The notes under the pieces were generated by a model, which saw only the letters and a program-made list of their open reading frames with translations, searched no databases and had not been told where the DNA came from. A DNA stretch of 64,000 bases from Pseudomonas fluorescens (lineage in GTDB: Bacteria; Pseudomonadota; Gammaproteobacteria; Pseudomonadales; Pseudomonadaceae): positions 6,074,501 to 6,138,500 of the forward strand of contig NZ_CP012830.1 of assembly GCF_001307155.1 (NCBI RefSeq), read 5' to 3'. The translations under genes were made by a program, and so were the position numbers. The number at the start of each line of letters is the position of its first letter. Within the stretch, counting starts at the first letter, position 1. This document shows positions 16,961 through 24,471 of the stretch, one piece after another.

Positions 16961-17995
16961 ATGATCGTGCGCCCGGTTCAAATGACCGACCTGCCTGCGT
17001 TACTGGCGCTGGCACGCAGCGCCGGCCCGGGCTTCACTTCGCTGCCGGCCAACGAAGAACGTCTGACCCTGCGCGTCCGCTGGGCGCAGCGGACCTTTGC
17101 CGGTCAGGTTGAACGGGCCGACGCCGACTACCTGTTCGTGCTCGAAGACGACGATCAGCAGGTGATCGGCGTCAGCGCCCTGGCAGGTGCTGTCGGGCTG
17201 CGCGAACCCTGGTACAACTACCGCGTCGGATTGACGGTCAACACCTCGGCGGAGCTGGGAATCCGTCGACAAATCCCGACCTTGTTCCTCAACAACGAAA
17301 TGACCGGCCAATCGGAAATCTGCTCGTTGTTCCTGCGCCCGGATCAGCGCCAGGGCCATAACGGCCGCCTGCTGTCAGTCGCGCGACTGCTGTTTGTCGC
17401 CGAGTTCCCGCACTTGTTCGGCGACAAACTGATCGCCGAGCTGCGCGGCAGCGCCGACGAGCACGGATGCTCGCCGTTCTGGGACAGCCTGGGTCGACAT
17501 TTTTTCAAAATGGATTTCAGCCACGCCGATCACCTGTCCGGGCTCGGCAACAAGTCGTTCATCGCCGAGCTGATGCCACGTCAGCCGCTGTACACCTGCA
17601 TGCTCACCGAGCAAGCCCAGGCGGTAATCGGCAAGGCCCATCAAAACGCCGAACCGGCGCGCAGAATCCTCTGCAACGAAGGCTTTGCCCATAAGGGTTA
17701 CATCGACATTTTCGACGGCGGCCCGGTCATCGAAGCCCAGGTCTCGAAAATCCGTGCCGTGCGCAACAGCCAGTCTCTGGACCTGATGGTCGGCACACCT
17801 GACGACAACGCGCCGCTCTGGCTGATCCATAACCAGCGCCTGGAAAACTGCCGGATCACCGCCGCCCGCGCCCGACTGGTCGGCAACAGCTTGCTGGTCG
17901 ATCGCCTGACCGCCAAGCGCCTGCAATTGCAAGCTGGCAGCTCGGTACGCGCCGTGCCGTTGCTCAAGCAACAACAGCAGGCGGTTGCCGCATAA
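16961..17995 (+). CDS. Arginine/ornithine N-succinyltransferase beta subunit-like (AruG type)
   Basis: This 344-residue second subunit is clearly homologous to the gene just upstream (IVRPVQMTDLPALLALARSAG; SVARLLFVAEFPHLF; SPFWDSLGRHFFKMDFSHADHL; FIAELMPRQPLYTCML). The start is ATG 16961, preceded by AAGGAG. The longer open frame from 16919 overlaps the end of the first subunit and is unlikely. AruF and AruG work as a heteromer in Pseudomonas aeruginosa. Here the pair closes the catabolic cluster and is followed by a good terminator. Confidence 0.88.
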   Translation: MIVRPVQMTDLPALLALARSAGPGFTSLPANEERLTLRVRWAQRTFAGQVERADADYLFVLEDDDQQVIGVSALAGAVGLREPWYNYRVGLTVNTSAELGIRRQIPTLFLNNEMTGQSEICSLFLRPDQRQGHNGRLLSVARLLFVAEFPHLFGDKLIAELRGSADEHGCSPFWDSLGRHFFKMDFSHADHLSGLGNKSFIAELMPRQPLYTCMLTEQAQAVIGKAHQNAEPARRILCNEGFAHKGYIDIFDGGPVIEAQVSKIRAVRNSQSLDLMVGTPDDNAPLWLIHNQRLENCRITAARARLVGNSLLVDRLTAKRLQLQAGSSVRAVPLLKQQQQAVAA

Positions 17996-18012
17996 CGTGC
18001 CAGACAAACAGC

Positions 18013-18037
18013 AAAAAACCCGCACATGGCGGGCTTT
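18013..18037 (+). terminator. Rho-independent terminator after aruG-like gene
   Basis: A run of six A precedes the stem CCCGC / GCGGG with the loop ACATG (18019-18033), followed by CTTTCT. It sits 18 bp after the stop codon. Confidence 0.75.
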
Positions 18038-18148
18038 CTGCTTGATGGGGTCAAATCCTTTTGTCAGTTCAATCTGCGCTTCAGGATGTGAGTAATTCGT
18101 GAAAAGCCTGTCGCAGGATCGAGAAAAAGACAGACTGCACTGAACACT

Positions 18149-18481
18149 CTATTTAACTGATGCCGAAACCGGTTCTGGCAACCGCCGCCCAAGCACATCC
18201 AGCAGATCACAACCGTCACGCAACGGAATGGCGCACAGCAAGGCGAAATCGTTGAGGATCACCGAATCGCTGGCAATCTCCCCGCGCATCGCCAGATTCT
18301 CCAGCACTTGAGTCACCGCACGAATGCGATAACGGGCAGCGTCGAGCAGGATATCGAGCGGCGCGTGGGTGTCGACGAACAGGGTCGGCATGTCAGAGCA
18401 GTTGCTGGTGAGGGCCATGTAGCGGTTGGAAGGATGGGAGGTTGGCGGGACGTAGGGTGGATTGGGGGTGTAGGTGTTCAT
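18149..18481 (-). CDS. DUF6124 family small protein
   Basis: This 110-residue protein has a Pro-rich N-terminus (NTYTPNPPYVPPTSHPSNR) and a helical C-terminal half (HAPLDILLDAARYRIRAVTQVLENLAMRGE). It matches my memory of DUF6124 proteins, a family frequent in fluorescens-group Pseudomonas and without known function. The C-terminal half resembles small DUF3077-like proteins. No signal peptide. It is preceded on its strand by a long, strongly structured leader (18482-18711), described separately. Monocistronic. Confidence 0.72.
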   Translation of the reverse strand: MNTYTPNPPYVPPTSHPSNRYMALTSNCSDMPTLFVDTHAPLDILLDAARYRIRAVTQVLENLAMRGEIASDSVILNDFALLCAIPLRDGCDLLDVLGRRLPEPVSASVK

Positions 18482-18711
18482 TGTTCTGATTCCTAACGTA
18501 TGGGTTGAAGCCGCCAGACATCACTTCCACGCAATAGGTGGCGGCTGTACGCAGGTGTGGAAGACCGGGACGTTAGGCACCCGGCGCGCTCGAAAGCGCC
18601 CCGCGCACAGCCACCATAAAACTCAGACGATAAAAAACGCCGAACTGGTGGCGCTTTGTGCGCCTAACGATAGAAGGGCTTCCACACCCTGTCACTGAAT
18701 TTGCAGTGACA
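18482..18711 (-). ncRNA. Structured 5' leader / candidate cis-RNA of DUF6124 gene
   Basis: On the gene's strand the leader contains nested complementary segments. An outer 10-bp pair joins 18679-18688 with 18554-18563 (GGTGTGGAAG / CTTCCACACC). Inside it, 18662-18669 pairs with 18571-18578 (CGTTAGGC / GCCTAACG) and 18657-18663 with 18603-18609 (GCGCACA / TGTGCGC). A separate 8-bp hairpin lies at 18509-18516/18539-18546, and a third CGTTAGG copy lies near the start codon (18491-18498). A hairpin TGTCACTG/CAGTGACA (18690-18711) precedes it. I recall similar leaders before related genes in Pseudomonas, but cannot verify that here. Confidence 0.5.
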
Positions 18712-18874
18712 GCCCAAAGACTATCGATGAAGCCCATCACGCACCAGTTCATGCACACCGCCACAGCATGCGGGAAATATCCGACAAGTTCGCCCGGAAA
18801 CTTCATCGATTGAGTGGCCGCCATCGCAGCATCGGAATCTACACAACATTGAAATGCCACGCAGGACTACGCCC

Positions 18875-19019
18875 GTAGCAGCTGTCGAGCCTGCGAGGCT
18901 GCGTTCGGCCGCGCAGCGGTCGTAAAATCAGGCACCACGTTCTTCCAGGAAAACCGTGTTCCCAGGATTTGCGAGGACTTCGTCCTCGAACGAGGCCTCG
19001 CAGGCTCGACAGCTGCTAC
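18875..19019. repeat. Long REPIN-like inverted repeat
   Basis: Two perfect 25-bp inverted arms (18875-18899 and 18995-19019, beginning GTAGCAGCTGTCGAGCC) surround about 95 bp. The interior includes a GAGGAC-TTCG-TCCTC hairpin near 18972-18988. This is typical of dispersed intergenic repeats in fluorescens-group genomes. Confidence 0.75.
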
Positions 19020-19436
19020 GGACATCACCCACCCAAAATAAAGTAGCGCCCCCCAACCACTCAACAGGCCGAGCGTTAGCTCGCCTGCCGCTGTTGATCT
19101 TGATCCACCCGCCCCTTCGGGAGGCCGAGTGGAGGTGTTCATCAGGGGGTGGGCGCGCAGCGCCGTACGGCGTAGCCGGACACATCGAGAGGAGGTCGTC
19201 GCGAAGCAGACCGTAGGCGATGCCCCCTGATGGACACCGGAGTGAGGGTACGCCGAGCCTAGGCGAGGTGCCGGACGCTTGGGGCGAAGACCTTTGGTTA
19301 CTTTGGGGCGTTTGCCAAAGTGACCCGCTGTAAGAGCGGAACCGTAAGCCGCCGTTACCGCAGAAATGGATATGTACACCAGCGGGAGATGGGTCGGCTG
19401 TCAGGCCGCCAAGGTCAACAGATCGCAGCCTGCGGC
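19020..19436. repeat. Non-coding dispersed repeat block
   Basis: About 400 bp without a plausible gene. It has the character of a multicopy intergenic repeat of Pseudomonas (for example the segment GGTGCCGGACGCTTGGGG followed by TTTGGTTACTTTGGGGC near 19269-19312). Several overlapping reading frames on both strands have no family character. Only one copy is in this window, so assignment as a repeat rests on memory of such sequences. Confidence 0.5.
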
Positions 19437-19438
19437 AG

Positions 19439-20326
19439 CTACAGGCGAACTTCGTCCTTGAGGATGTCAAACAACGCCTGCGCCGCCGCCGACAACTCAT
19501 GCCCCGGTTTGGTCAACACCCCAATGGCCCGCTCAATCACCGGATCACTCAAGGTAATGCAACACGCCCCAAGCTCACGCATCTGCTCGACACACAACGC
19601 CGGCACCGCACTCACCCCCAGCCCACTGGCAACCATCCGCCCGACGGTCGCCAACTGATGACTCTCAAACTCCACCGGCAACTTCATCTGCCGCGCCTGC
19701 AAGTGCTCCTCAAGCATCACCCGCACCGTCGACGGCCGCTGCAACGTGATAAACGGCTGCTCCAGCAACGTTTTCCAGTCAATCTCGGCACGCTCGGCCA
19801 GCGGCGAATCACTCGGCACCACCGCAACAAAGCGATCCATGTACAACGGAGTGAATTCCAGCGACGAACTCTGCGTCGGCTCAAAAGCCACGCCAAGCTC
19901 CACATGACGGTCACGGACCATTTCCAGCACTTGTTCGTTGATCACGTCGTTCACCGTGACGTTGACCTTCGGGTAGCGCGCGCGAAAGGTCTTGAGAATC
20001 GGCGGCAGCAAATTGCCGGCAAACGAGGGCATCGCCGCCAGCGTCACCCGCCCTCGCTGCAGGGTGAAACGCTGGCGCATTTCATCCTCGGCGTTGTCCC
20101 AGTCAGCGATCAACCGCCGGGCCAGTGGTAGCAGGGACTCGCCCTCCGGGGTCAGCGCAACGTTGCGGGTGGTGCGGCTGAACAGCCGCCCACCGAGCCC
20201 GTCTTCCAGCGCCTTGATGGTCAAACTCAACGCCGACTGCGACAGGTGCAGCCGCTCACAGGCCACCGCAAAGCTCAAACTCTGCGCCACTGCCAAAAAC
20301 GCCCTGATCTGCTTGACTGTCATCAC
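19439..20326 (-). CDS. LysR-family regulator, divergent from CoA-transferase operon
   Basis: This 295-residue LysR-type regulator has an N-terminal winged helix (residues 1-60: TVKQIRAFLAVAQSLSFAVACERLHLSQSALSLTIKALE). A periplasmic-binding-like effector domain follows (about 90-295). It is transcribed divergently from the CoA-transferase/thiolase genes; the 145-bp shared region (20327-20471) is AT-rich (TTTTATCTATCAATC...) and probably holds its binding sites. By position it most likely activates short-chain 3-oxoacid or hydroxybutyrate-related catabolism. The effector is unknown. Confidence 0.9.
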   Translation of the reverse strand: MMTVKQIRAFLAVAQSLSFAVACERLHLSQSALSLTIKALEDGLGGRLFSRTTRNVALTPEGESLLPLARRLIADWDNAEDEMRQRFTLQRGRVTLAAMPSFAGNLLPPILKTFRARYPKVNVTVNDVINEQVLEMVRDRHVELGVAFEPTQSSSLEFTPLYMDRFVAVVPSDSPLAERAEIDWKTLLEQPFITLQRPSTVRVMLEEHLQARQMKLPVEFESHQLATVGRMVASGLGVSAVPALCVEQMRELGACCITLSDPVIERAIGVLTKPGHELSAAAQALFDILKDEVRL

Positions 20327-20471
20327 CGTCCCTCACCATGCTGACCATTACCGATTACTGAGTTTTATCTATCAATCAACCTTAAAAATCAACTTATAAA
20401 ATCAATCTGATAGAGCAACACTCCACCCCATACGGCTAGCCAGCCGCCCACAAAGAATAAAAGAGGTGCAT

Positions 20472-21170
20472 ATGGCAGGTTTCGACAAGCGCGTGAGTTC
20501 CTATGAGGAGGCTCTGGCAGGCCTCGAAGATGGTATGACCGTGATCTCTGGCGGCTTCGGGTTGTGCGGTATTCCGGAAAACCTGATCGCCGAGATCAAG
20601 CGCAAAGGGACCCGCGACCTGACCGTGGTTTCCAACAACTGCGGCGTCGACGGTTTTGGCCTCGGCGTACTGCTGGAAGACCGCCAGATCCGCAAAGTGG
20701 TCGCCTCCTATGTCGGCGAAAACGCCCTGTTCGAAAAGCAACTGCTGAGCGGCGAGATTGAAGTCGTGCTGACCCCGCAAGGCACCCTGGCGGAAAAAAT
20801 GCGCGCTGGCGGCGCTGGCATTCCGGCGTTCTTCACCGCCACCGGCGTCGGCACTCCAGTGGCCGAAGGCAAGGAAATCCGTGAATTCAAGGGCCGTCCG
20901 TACCTGATGGAAGAGTCCATCACCGGCGACTTCGCCATCGTCAAAGGCTGGAAAGCCGACCACTTCGGCAACGTGATCTACCGCCACACCGCGCAGAACT
21001 TCAACCCGCTGGCCGCCACCGCCGGCAAGATCACCGTGGTCGAAGTCGAAGAGATCGTCGAACCCGGCGAGCTGGACCCCACACAGATCCACACCCCAGG
21101 CATCTACGTCGACCGGGTCATCTGCGGCACGTTCGAAAAACGTATCGAACAACGCACCGTGCGCAAGTGA
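20472..21170 (+). CDS. 3-oxoacid CoA-transferase subunit A
   Basis: This is the 232-residue alpha subunit of a family I CoA-transferase (ScoA/AtoD/PcaI-like), which moves CoA from succinyl-CoA or acetyl-CoA to a 3-oxoacid such as acetoacetate. The glycine-loop GGFGLCGIPENLI and the block GIPAFFTATGVGT are conserved. The ATG at 20472 is preferred over the GTG two codons upstream, with AAAGAGG as ribosome binding site. It is first of a three-gene operon with subunit B and a thiolase, which together convert acetoacetate to two acetyl-CoA. Confidence 0.92.
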   Translation: MAGFDKRVSSYEEALAGLEDGMTVISGGFGLCGIPENLIAEIKRKGTRDLTVVSNNCGVDGFGLGVLLEDRQIRKVVASYVGENALFEKQLLSGEIEVVLTPQGTLAEKMRAGGAGIPAFFTATGVGTPVAEGKEIREFKGRPYLMEESITGDFAIVKGWKADHFGNVIYRHTAQNFNPLAATAGKITVVEVEEIVEPGELDPTQIHTPGIYVDRVICGTFEKRIEQRTVRK

Positions 21171-21205
21171 TCCTCGCCCCCAGCCCGAACAGTGGAGAAT
21201 AAAAA

Positions 21206-21865
21206 ATGGCTCTTACCCGCGAACAAATGGCTCAGCGCGTCGCCCGCGAAATGAAAGACGGCTACTACGTGAACCTCGGCATCGGCATTCCGACACTGGT
21301 TGCCAACTACATCCCCGAAGGCATGGAAGTCATGCTGCAATCGGAAAACGGCCTGCTCGGCATGGGCGCCTTTCCGACCGACGATAAAGTCGACGCGGAC
21401 ATGATCAATGCCGGCAAGCAGACCGTCACCGCGCGCATTGGCGCCTCGATTTTCTCGTCCGCCGAATCCTTTGCGATGATCCGCGGCGGCCACATCGACC
21501 TCACCGTGCTCGGTGCATTTGAAGTCGACGTACACGGCAACATCGCCTCGTGGATGATCCCCGGCAAACTGGTCAAGGGCATGGGCGGCGCGATGGACCT
21601 GGTGGCCGGTGCCGACAACATCATCGTGACCATGACCCACGCCTCCAAGGACGGTGAGTCGAAACTGCTGCCGTATTGCAGCCTGCCGCTGACCGGTGCC
21701 AATTGCATCAAGCGCGTGCTGACCGATCTGGCCTACCTGGAAATCGAAAACGGCGCATTCATCCTCAAGGAGCGCGCACCCGGTGTGAGCGTCGAGGAAA
21801 TCGTCAGCAAGACCGCTGGTAAACTGATCGTTCCCGAGCATGTTCCGGAAATGCAGTTCGCCTGA
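21206..21865 (+). CDS. 3-oxoacid CoA-transferase subunit B
   Basis: This 219-residue beta subunit carries the catalytic glutamate in the signature SENGLLGMG (Glu47), which forms the glutamyl-CoA intermediate of family I CoA-transferases. The motif GGAMDLVAGA is also typical. It lies 35 bp after subunit A with the ribosome binding site GGAG. ScoB-like naming fits, but the choice between acetoacetate and other 3-oxoacids cannot be made from sequence. The thiolase downstream favours acetoacetate. Confidence 0.93.
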   Translation: MALTREQMAQRVAREMKDGYYVNLGIGIPTLVANYIPEGMEVMLQSENGLLGMGAFPTDDKVDADMINAGKQTVTARIGASIFSSAESFAMIRGGHIDLTVLGAFEVDVHGNIASWMIPGKLVKGMGGAMDLVAGADNIIVTMTHASKDGESKLLPYCSLPLTGANCIKRVLTDLAYLEIENGAFILKERAPGVSVEEIVSKTAGKLIVPEHVPEMQFA

Positions 21866-21888
21866 ACCGTCCCCTGAGGAGAAATTCG

Positions 21889-23070
21889 ATGCAAGACGTT
21901 GTGATTGTTGCCGCCACTCGTACCGCCATTGGCAGTTTTCAGGGTTCGCTGGCCAGCATCCCGGCACCGGAACTCGGTGCCGCGGTGATTCGTCAATTGC
22001 TCGCAAAAACCGGTCTGGCAGCGGATCAGGTCGATGAAGTGATCCTCGGTCAGGTGCTGACCGCGGGCTCCGGCCAGAACCCGGCGCGCCAGGCCTCGAT
22101 CCTCGCCGGTCTGCCGCACGCCGTTCCGGCACTGACCCTGAACAAGGTCTGCGGCTCGGGCCTCAAGGCCTTGCACCTGGGTGCGCAAGCGATTCGTTGC
22201 GGTGACGCCGAGGTGATCATCGCTGGCGGCATGGAAAACATGAGCCTGGCGCCATACGTGTTGCCGGCTGCTCGCACCGGCCTGCGCATGGGCCACGCGA
22301 AAATGGTCGACAGCATGATCAGCGACGGCCTGTGGGATGCGTTCAACGACTACCACATGGGCATCACCGCCGAGAACCTGGTGGACAAGTACCACCTGAC
22401 CCGTGAGGAGCAGGATGCGTTCGCCGCCGCTTCGCAGCAAAAAGCCACGGCGGCTATCGCAGCCGGGCGCTTTGCCGACGAGATCACGCCGATCCTGATC
22501 CCGCAGCGCAAAGGTGAGCCGTTGTCCTTCACGGTCGACGAACAACCGCGCGCCGAGACCACTGCCGAGTCTTTGGCCAAGCTCAAACCGGCCTTCAAGA
22601 AGGATGGCAGCGTCACCGCTGGCAACGCCTCTTCGCTCAATGACGGCGCCGCTGCGGTGTTGCTGATGAGCGCCGACAAGGCCAAGCAATTGGGCTTGCC
22701 GGTGCTGGCAAAAATCGCCGCCTACGCCAATGCCGGCGTCGACCCGGCGATCATGGGCATTGCTCCCGTTTCCGCGACCCGCCGCTGCCTCGACAAGGCC
22801 GGCTGGAACCTCGATCAACTGGACCTGATCGAAGCCAACGAGGCCTTCGCCGCGCAGTCACTGGCGGTCGGCAAAGAGCTGGAATGGGATGCCAGCAAGG
22901 TCAACGTCAACGGCGGTGCCATTGCATTGGGTCACCCTATTGGTGCGTCCGGTTGCCGAGTGCTGGTGTCGTTGCTGCACGAAATGATCAAGCGTGACGC
23001 GAAGAAAGGCCTCGCCACCTTGTGCATCGGTGGTGGTCAGGGCGTGGCCCTGGCAATCGAGCGGGCCTAA
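21889..23070 (+). CDS. Acetyl-CoA C-acetyltransferase (thiolase)
   Basis: This 393-residue thiolase has all active-site features: Cys88 in NKVCGSGLKALHLG, His349 in ALGHPIGASG and Cys379 in TLCIGGGQG. In this operon it would cleave acetoacetyl-CoA to two acetyl-CoA; a biosynthetic direction (PhaA-type) is possible in other contexts. It follows subunit B by 23 bp with the ribosome binding site GAGGAG, and a strong terminator follows it. Confidence 0.95.
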   Translation: MQDVVIVAATRTAIGSFQGSLASIPAPELGAAVIRQLLAKTGLAADQVDEVILGQVLTAGSGQNPARQASILAGLPHAVPALTLNKVCGSGLKALHLGAQAIRCGDAEVIIAGGMENMSLAPYVLPAARTGLRMGHAKMVDSMISDGLWDAFNDYHMGITAENLVDKYHLTREEQDAFAAASQQKATAAIAAGRFADEITPILIPQRKGEPLSFTVDEQPRAETTAESLAKLKPAFKKDGSVTAGNASSLNDGAAAVLLMSADKAKQLGLPVLAKIAAYANAGVDPAIMGIAPVSATRRCLDKAGWNLDQLDLIEANEAFAAQSLAVGKELEWDASKVNVNGGAIALGHPIGASGCRVLVSLLHEMIKRDAKKGLATLCIGGGQGVALAIERA

Positions 23071-23132
23071 ACCCGCAGGCGTTCAACAGTCAGCGTGCGG
23101 ACCCACGATATCCGCTCGCTGACTGGCAACAC

Positions 23133-23168
23133 ACCCGGTGCGACTTCGGTGGCGCCGGGTCTTTTTTT
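23133..23168 (+). terminator. Rho-independent terminator of the CoA-transferase operon
   Basis: A 9-bp stem ACCCGGTGC / GCGCCGGGT (23133-23141 and 23152-23160, one G-T pair) is followed by C and seven T (23162-23168). Confidence 0.85.
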
Positions 23169-23233
23169 GCCTTGCAAAAACTGTTTTTCCAGAAACCCGT
23201 CCATTAAGAGAAAAGCGCGTCGAACACAAAACC

Positions 23234-23365
23234 TGTGGCGAGGGAGCTTGCTCCCGCTCGACTGCGAAGCGGTGGTAATCCGGCAATCGCGTTCCATCTG
23301 AATGCTCGCGGTGGCTGGCTTCAGGGTCGCTTCGCGACCCAGCGGGAGCAAGCTCCCTCGCCACA
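23234..23365. repeat. REPIN-type inverted repeat
   Basis: Perfect 25-bp arms (23234-23258 and 23341-23365; core GTGGCGAGGGAGCTTGCTCC) flank about 82 bp. It is related to the element at 966-1090 and lies between the thiolase terminator and the DUF4174 gene. Confidence 0.82.
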
Positions 23366-23366
23366 A

Positions 23367-23404
23367 TTGATCAATCATCCAAAGATTTGATCAATCATCC
23401 AAAG
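23367..23404. repeat. 20-bp period tandem duplication at a gene end
   Basis: TTGATCAATCATCCAAAG occurs at 23367-23384 and again at 23387-23404. The second copy holds the last codons and stop of the DUF4174 gene, and the first lies just outside it beside the REPIN arm. Confidence 0.85.
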
Positions 23405-23927
23405 GTTGCGGTGGTGCTGCCGGTTTTGCTCCTTTGCCCTTTTTTCCGCCCTTGACCGGCGCAGCCTCTACGGGTGGCGGCGCAGGTGGCGCTGCCTCTT
23501 TCTCGGCGGTTGGAAGCTGGTCAACGGTGGCGAACAGATCCTTGGCCTCGATCGGGCCGAGGTGGTCGAGTTTTTTCTCGCCGTCCTTGCCCACCAGAAT
23601 GACCTTGGTCTCGCCACTGACGCCCAGTTTCAACTCGCGAATCAGCGCCATGGTAGTTTGTGCATCGAGGTCCTTGCCGTCACGTTGGCCCATGAGGTTG
23701 ACCACGGTGTACAGCACCATATTGCGTTCTTTGAAGGCCTGGCTGTTGGCCGGTTCCGCCAGGGACTTTTTCAGGCTGACCAGTGTCGGGTCGATGCTGC
23801 TGGGAGCGATGACGATCAGCGGCCGGTTCCTGCCGCGTTCCTGGGCCAGGGGCGTGTCGTTGTCGGCGGCGAATAGAGGGCCGGCGACAGCGAGCAGAGT
23901 TGCAAGGGTCAGTGACCGAATGAGCAT
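23391..23927 (-). CDS. DUF4174 domain secreted protein
   Basis: This 178-residue protein has a signal peptide (MLIRSLTLATLLAVAGPLFA, cleavage before ADND) and a DUF4174 domain (LAQERGRNRPLIVIAPSSIDP ... KVILVGKDGEKKLDHLG). The domain is a thioredoxin-like fold of unknown function. The tail is low-complexity Pro/Ala/Lys (APPAPPPVEAAPVKGGKKGKG). The second ATG is preferred: GGAG lies 6 bp before it, while the first ATG directly abuts the ribosome binding site. The basic, Pro-rich tail may bind the envelope; this is inference. Confidence 0.82.
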   Translation of the reverse strand: MLIRSLTLATLLAVAGPLFAADNDTPLAQERGRNRPLIVIAPSSIDPTLVSLKKSLAEPANSQAFKERNMVLYTVVNLMGQRDGKDLDAQTTMALIRELKLGVSGETKVILVGKDGEKKLDHLGPIEAKDLFATVDQLPTAEKEAAPPAPPPVEAAPVKGGKKGKGAKPAAPPQPLDD

Positions 23928-24471
23928 GCGCATCTCCTTTTGATTTCCACACTTTATGATTGCGCATCAAGGCGAAAGATCCAGTTCCGTCGCCTGAAAT
24001 TTCTATCGCCATGCTGCGAAGCTTAGGCGAGCGGGCTTAATCCGCAACCGTATTTCGCGACACGGGTTTAGGCCATTTAGTTTGTTCAGGCTCACACCGC
24101 CAAGGCCAAAACACACGGCGCAGGGTTTTATCGCGTACTACACTTTTATTTGTCCCCCATAGGGGGGACGTTGCCAAATCCGGGTCCGTAAGCAGCGAGT
24201 TTGTCGAAGAAACCCGCCCATGACGCTGGAGACAATGGCTACTTGTAATCGTCCTGTGGGGCTCAGCCCCACAGTGACGTCATGCAGGACGACGTTTTCG
24301 CGTCCCACTCGCCCGGCCATGTCGCGTGTCCGGGCATTCGCGTAGCAGACGGTTTGGCTTCACAACGCGCCTGCAGTGTCGCCCTGACCATCCATCCGAC
24401 TGCCGCCTGAAAGGTTGCTGCCTCTGCACACGCCCTCCTTCACCGGTGGTCTTTTTTCAGGAGGAGCAGTT
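23928..24471. other. Intergenic region with two hairpins, no gene seen
   Basis: About 540 bp without a convincing gene. It holds a compact hairpin GTCCCCC-ATA-GGGGGGAC (about 24151-24168) and a second one TGTGGGGC-TCA-GCCCCACA (about 24255-24273). The 3' part presumably contains the methyltransferase promoter; the 5' part contains that of the DUF4174 gene on the other strand. Confidence 0.5.

Noticed and set aside
18573..18860. 95-codon minus-strand open frame over the DUF6124 leader
   Set aside because: It overlaps the nested inverted repeats and has no ribosome binding site or recognised domain; better explained as leader RNA sequence.
18867..19500. Several overlapping frames on both strands in the repeat block
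   Set aside because: Translations are Arg/Pro/Ser-rich with no family character; the region consists of dispersed repeat sequence.
21104..22132. 342-codon minus-strand open frame over the CoA-transferase genes
   Set aside because: Shadow; both CoA-transferase subunits are unmistakable on the plus strand.
23367..23404. Possible CRISPR-like repeat pair
   Set aside because: Only two units with a 2-bp gap; a simple tandem duplication, with no cas genes.
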